From NCBI GenBank assembly GCA_026193155.1, contig JAPHSI010000258.1, positions 1 to 9,456 on the forward strand: a DNA stretch of 9,456 nucleotides, read 5' to 3'. The notes beneath the pieces are model-generated. The model worked only from the letters and a program-made list of their open reading frames with translations. It was not told where the DNA came from and made no database searches. Position 1 is the first letter of the stretch. The number at the start of each line of letters is the position of its first letter. Made by a program: the position numbers and the translations under genes. This document shows, piece by piece, positions 7,030-9,456 of this stretch. Source of the DNA: Sulfurimonadaceae bacterium (GTDB taxonomy: Bacteria > Campylobacterota > Campylobacteria > Campylobacterales > Sulfurimonadaceae).

Positions 7030-8165
7030 TTTGCAAAGCCCTCTAATATGTTGCCGACAAAAAGTCCGCCAAAGGTACCGATAATATATCCCATTATAGC
7101 CATAAGAACTCCAACACCAACCAGCTTTTTATTATATGTTGCTGCTAAAATAGGTGCAGATGCTACACCACCAATATTACTCAGTGATGCTACGCAGATG
7201 CTAAAAAGATCAAGCTTAAATATTTTTGCACCTATAACCATAATTACAGCATGGATAATAAGGATTAAAAAACCTGCAAATACATAATAGCCAACACCTC
7301 CAAAACTGCCAAATACGGCACGTGAACCTATAAGAGCTATAAGCATGTAAAGCATCGACATAGCTACTTCATTTGAACCGTTTAACTCTTTTAGCTTCGT
7401 AAAAGAAGCTATAATTCCGCTAAATGTAGCTATAACTACCATCGTCGTAGTAGAATTTATTATAGAGATATTTTGTGATATTACCTGAGAAAAAAATGAT
7501 ACTACTAAAGATAAGACTATTAAAACCCAGTATCTTTTAGCACCTATATTACATGCACATCCAATAGTATTTATAACATCTTCACTTGGCTTTGCATCTG
7601 TAAATTTATTAAATAAATTTGCAAGTCCTACTATAAAAAGTAAAAATGCCACCCAAAATGTGTAGTTAAAACTATCTACAATAAGTGCATATCCAAAAGC
7701 TTCATCACTCACCCCTAAAGCTGAACCAACCGCTACCATATTAGCAGTACCACCCATCCAACTACCTGCTAGTGCTCCAAAAGCTCCAAACATATTAGAA
7801 TCAAAATTAAGTAATACCGATACTGTTATAAATCCAGTCGCTATTGAGATAACAGCTAAAGTGTATGCAATTATTAGTTTGCGACCTAATTTGAAAAACT
7901 CTTTTATATCTACCTGTAAAAGCATTAAAAATATCATCGCGGGAAGTAAGTTTGTTTTAGTTAGTTTATAAATACTATTTATTTCTTCATTTAATTCCCA
8001 AAAACCTATAGATGCACAAAACATTGTAACCGCATATATAAGTACTACAGCAGGAATATATTTAAAAAAATTCCACTTTGTTTTTTGTTCTAGCAAACTT
8101 AAAAAAGTTGCTATTATGGCTAAAACAAAAAGATAAGAGAGTGGATTAGTTATCACAAGGTGCAC
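7026..8165 (-). CDS. DUF819 family integral membrane protein, putative transporter
   Basis: A 379-residue protein with about ten hydrophobic membrane helices. Two glycine-rich stretches typical of DUF819 (YjcL-like) proteins sit in its two halves: AGSWMGGTANMVAVG (133-147) and SNIGGVASAPILAA (329-342). They suggest the inverted two-fold layout with broken helices seen in secondary transporters. The substrate is not established for the family. Here the gene sits between a cell-wall amidase and a murein-dipeptide epimerase, overlapping the first by 20 bases and the second by 4. Uptake (or export) of cell-wall peptides is therefore a reasonable inference, but only from context. The start is GTG at 8165; a second GTG three codons later (8156) is also possible, and neither has a strong ribosome site, which points to coupling with the amidase gene. 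A hydrophilic loop (about 184-211) with a CAC motif divides the halves. Confidence 0.85.
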   Translation of the reverse strand: MHLVITNPLSYLFVLAIIATFLSLLEQKTKWNFFKYIPAVVLIYAVTMFCASIGFWELNEEINSIYKLTKTNLLPAMIFLMLLQVDIKEFFKLGRKLIIAYTLAVISIATGFITVSVLLNFDSNMFGAFGALAGSWMGGTANMVAVGSALGVSDEAFGYALIVDSFNYTFWVAFLLFIVGLANLFNKFTDAKPSEDVINTIGCACNIGAKRYWVLIVLSLVVSFFSQVISQNISIINSTTTMVVIATFSGIIASFTKLKELNGSNEVAMSMLYMLIALIGSRAVFGSFGGVGYYVFAGFLILIIHAVIMVIGAKIFKLDLFSICVASLSNIGGVASAPILAATYNKKLVGVGVLMAIMGYIIGTFGGLFVGNILEGFAK

Positions 8166-8793
8166 GCTTCAAAGAGGTAAAATATTTTGATAGTTTGTCC
8201 ATAAAACTTGGATGTGGATCATTTTTTTGTGTCCTGTATCCTGCATCTCTCTCTAGCCATAACTCATCATTTTCAAAACATCTATATTCATAATGACCAA
8301 CTAAATACTCTATAGAATCAAACTTATTTTTAAGATACTTAACTAAAAATATATTCGACTTTAACTGTGCCTCCGTAAGATTATTTACACCATCGGCACC
8401 ACCAACATTTTCTATACCTATTGAGTTGTAGTTTAATCCTATAACATGACGAGCCATAAAATCAAGCGGCATCAACTGATGAATAGTCCCATCACTCTCA
8501 ACCATAAAGTGTGTACTTACATTTACAGCACCTGCACTACTTATATCAGCTCTGAGATTTGGTAATTCCTCTTCCATAAATCGACTTAATGATTCTTCAA
8601 AAGAGTCTATAGCTGTATGGTGAATTAAAATAATTTTAGGGACTATTTTTATATCCTTAGAATCTATACCATAGTGTGCTTTTATATAAGACTTTGTTAG
8701 TTCTACTCTATGGTCTGAAAACTTTATGGGTGTCTCAATTATATTTTGTGCATATGCATATAATGCGATTGTTATTAATAATATATATTTCAT
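8146..8793 (-). CDS. exported N-acetylmuramoyl-L-alanine amidase (Amidase_2/AmpD type)
   Basis: A 215-residue zinc amidase that would cut the bond between N-acetylmuramic acid and L-alanine, freeing the stem peptide from peptidoglycan or muropeptides. A short signal peptide (MKYILLITIALYAYA, likely cut after residue 15) places it in the periplasm, unlike cytoplasmic E. coli AmpD. Amidase_2 motifs run in order: ILIHHTA (55-61, with a zinc His), VNVSTHFMVESDGTIHQLMP (90-109), ARHV, NSIGIENVGG (123-132), LTEAQ (139-143), GHYEYR (166-171, second zinc His) and NDPHPSF (191-197, third zinc-ligand site, like TDPGPAF of AmpD). It is the first gene of the four-gene - strand unit; its end overlaps the DUF819 gene. 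No clear ribosome site precedes the ATG. Substrate (intact wall or anhydro-muropeptide) cannot be told from sequence. Confidence 0.9.
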   Translation of the reverse strand: MKYILLITIALYAYAQNIIETPIKFSDHRVELTKSYIKAHYGIDSKDIKIVPKIILIHHTAIDSFEESLSRFMEEELPNLRADISSAGAVNVSTHFMVESDGTIHQLMPLDFMARHVIGLNYNSIGIENVGGADGVNNLTEAQLKSNIFLVKYLKNKFDSIEYLVGHYEYRCFENDELWLERDAGYRTQKNDPHPSFMDKLSKYFTSLKRAPCDN

Positions 8794-8816
8794 ATAGGTA
8801 TTTTACTGAGTTAATA

Positions 8817-8846
8817 TTTATACAACTTTAATTACAAAAGTGGTAA
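8817..8846 (-). promoter_or_regulatory. candidate promoter of the amidase operon
   Basis: On the - strand, TTACCA (8846-8841) and TATAAA (8822-8817) are separated by 18 bases, a fair sigma70-like pair (4/6 and 5/6). Transcription would start near 8810, leaving about 16 bases before the amidase ATG. The AT-rich setting makes chance matches likely. Confidence 0.35.
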
Positions 8847-8849
8847 TAT
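8841..8849 (+). promoter_or_regulatory. candidate extended -10 for the small + strand gene, possibly leaderless
   Basis: TGGTAATAT is a good extended -10 element ending eight bases before the ATG at 8857. A start site at the usual distance would fall on or next to that ATG, and no Shine-Dalgarno is present (the bases just before are CTCTCTT). A leaderless transcript is therefore possible. The element shares its first six bases with the candidate -35 of the divergent amidase operon. Confidence 0.35.
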
Positions 8850-8856
8850 CTCTCTT

Positions 8857-9234
8857 ATGAGTATACATAAAATTCAAAAGCAAAAATTATTGAATGAACC
8901 ATTAAGTGATGAAGCGATAAAACTTGCTCTCGCAATATATAATACTTATTTAGAAAACGAGGATTTGGAGATGCAAATAAATATATCCAAACTCTTTAAT
9001 CTATTTAAATTACATGCGACAAATGACTCATTAGCATATATTAAAAATATTTTTATGGAACTGACAGAACCTATAATTGTAAAAAATTTCAAATTTTACA
9101 ATAACTTATATCCTATGCGTATTGTAACTTTTTGTATATATACATTTCATGATAAATACGTTAATATAGAACTTAGTGAAGAGTTCTTAGAAGTTGAAAA
9201 AAATTATATGATTGATAATTTTTTAACAAACTAA
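8857..9234 (+). CDS. small uncharacterised protein, possible winged-helix domain
   Basis: A 125-residue soluble protein that I cannot name. It is rich in helix-forming segments: an N-terminal helix (EAIKLALAIYNTYLE), a second around INISKLFNLFKL, a third around DSLAYIKNIFMEL, then two likely strands (EPIIVKNFKF and MRIVTFCIYTF) and an acidic end (IELSEEFLEVEKNYM). This order resembles the first winged-helix domain of Rep_3-type plasmid replication initiators, including an FSPEL-like ELSEEF piece, but no residue match is decisive. There is no signal peptide, membrane helix or cysteine motif. The next gene, a DnaQ-type exonuclease, starts 20 bases after its stop, so both are probably co-transcribed, which makes a nucleic-acid role plausible. 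The ATG at 8857 is the first good start; ATG at 8971 would remove a conserved-looking helix. Confidence 0.7.
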   Translation: MSIHKIQKQKLLNEPLSDEAIKLALAIYNTYLENEDLEMQINISKLFNLFKLHATNDSLAYIKNIFMELTEPIIVKNFKFYNNLYPMRIVTFCIYTFHDKYVNIELSEEFLEVEKNYMIDNFLTN

Positions 9235-9243
9235 ACAAACAAT

Positions 9244-9249
9244 AAAGGA
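9244..9249 (+). promoter_or_regulatory. ribosome binding site supporting a TTG start
   Basis: AAAGGA sits five bases before TTG at 9255. It supports TTG as the start of the exonuclease gene, since no ATG lies between this site and the first catalytic motif. Confidence 0.7.
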
Positions 9250-9254
9250 CTAAT

Positions 9255-9456
9255 TTGGCAAAACGCTACATAATACTTGATACGGAAACAACAGGTACAA
9301 GTGAAGAAGACAGAGTTATACAACTTGGCTTTATGGTCCTTGGTGCAAAACAACCTGAAGTACATAATGAATTTTTCTCTTCGGACATTCCCATAAAATT
9401 TGGAGCTATGGAAGTTCACGGCATCACTCAAGAGATGATTGATGGTAAACCTTCAA
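9255..9456 (+). CDS. DnaQ-type 3'-5' exonuclease, 5' part only
   Basis: The first 67 codons of a DEDD-family exonuclease (RNase T/DNA polymerase III epsilon type), cut by the window end. The ExoI motif ILDTETTG gives the metal-binding D9 and E11. The following RVIQLGFMVL and a later MEVHGITQEMIDG are typical of DnaQ-like proteins. The enzyme would remove nucleotides from 3' ends, either as polymerase III proofreading subunit or as a free exonuclease; the later motifs that could separate these lie outside the window. Translation starts at TTG, supported by AAAGGA five bases upstream. It follows the small uncharacterised gene by 20 bases, probably in one transcript. Confidence 0.9.
   Translation, partial: MAKRYIILDTETTGTSEEDRVIQLGFMVLGAKQPEVHNEFFSSDIPIKFGAMEVHGITQEMIDGKPS

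Noticed and set aside
7048..7287. 79-codon open frame on the + strand inside the DUF819 gene
   Set aside because: Antisense to a conserved glycine-rich membrane segment; no independent support.
8825..8841. Short inverted repeat ACTTT/AAAGT in the divergent intergenic region
   Set aside because: Only five base pairs with a 7-base spacer; expected by chance in AT-rich DNA.
9231..9431. 66-codon open frame on the - strand near the right end
   Set aside because: Antisense to the exonuclease whose ExoI motif and ribosome site are clear on the + strand.

Overview
The window is AT-rich, gene-dense DNA that looks chromosomal and most resembles a Campylobacterota (Epsilonproteobacteria) genome of the Sulfurimonas or Sulfuricurvum kind. 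This assignment is inferred from an Aer/CetB-type PAS protein next to a chemoreceptor with a CZB zinc domain, an exported multiheme cytochrome c, an NhaA with a long extra cytoplasmic loop, low GC and very tight gene packing. No rRNA, tRNA, CRISPR array, insertion sequence or phage gene was seen. No stretch longer than about 70 bases lies between genes, so there is no unexplained large gap.

Left part, + strand (1-4389). The window opens inside nhaA, whose real start lies upstream of base 1. Next comes a two-gene unit: a FAD-type PAS protein and an overlapping membrane-anchored methyl-accepting chemotaxis protein that ends in a CZB domain. Together they look like a split energy or redox taxis receptor. 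A 12-bp all-AT palindrome covers the end of the receptor gene and separates it from a secreted pentaheme cytochrome c with a C-terminal beta-rich domain.

Middle part, - strand (8793 down to 4412). Four genes overlap or nearly touch and read like one operon: an exported AmpD-type (Amidase_2) N-acetylmuramoyl-L-alanine amidase, a DUF819 multispanning membrane protein, an L-Ala-D/L-Glu epimerase of the enolase superfamily, and a cytoplasmic seven-bladed WD40 protein with a long helical tail. Amidase plus epimerase points to use or recycling of cell-wall peptides. The DUF819 protein then becomes a candidate transporter for the released peptides, and the WD40 protein an unexplained partner. This operon is the most interesting hypothesis in the window.

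Right part, + strand (8857-9456). A 63-bp divergent intergenic region carries candidate promoters that overlap head to head. It leads into a small uncharacterised protein, possibly a winged helix resembling plasmid Rep proteins. The last gene is the start of a DnaQ-type 3'-5' exonuclease that begins at TTG and runs off the window.
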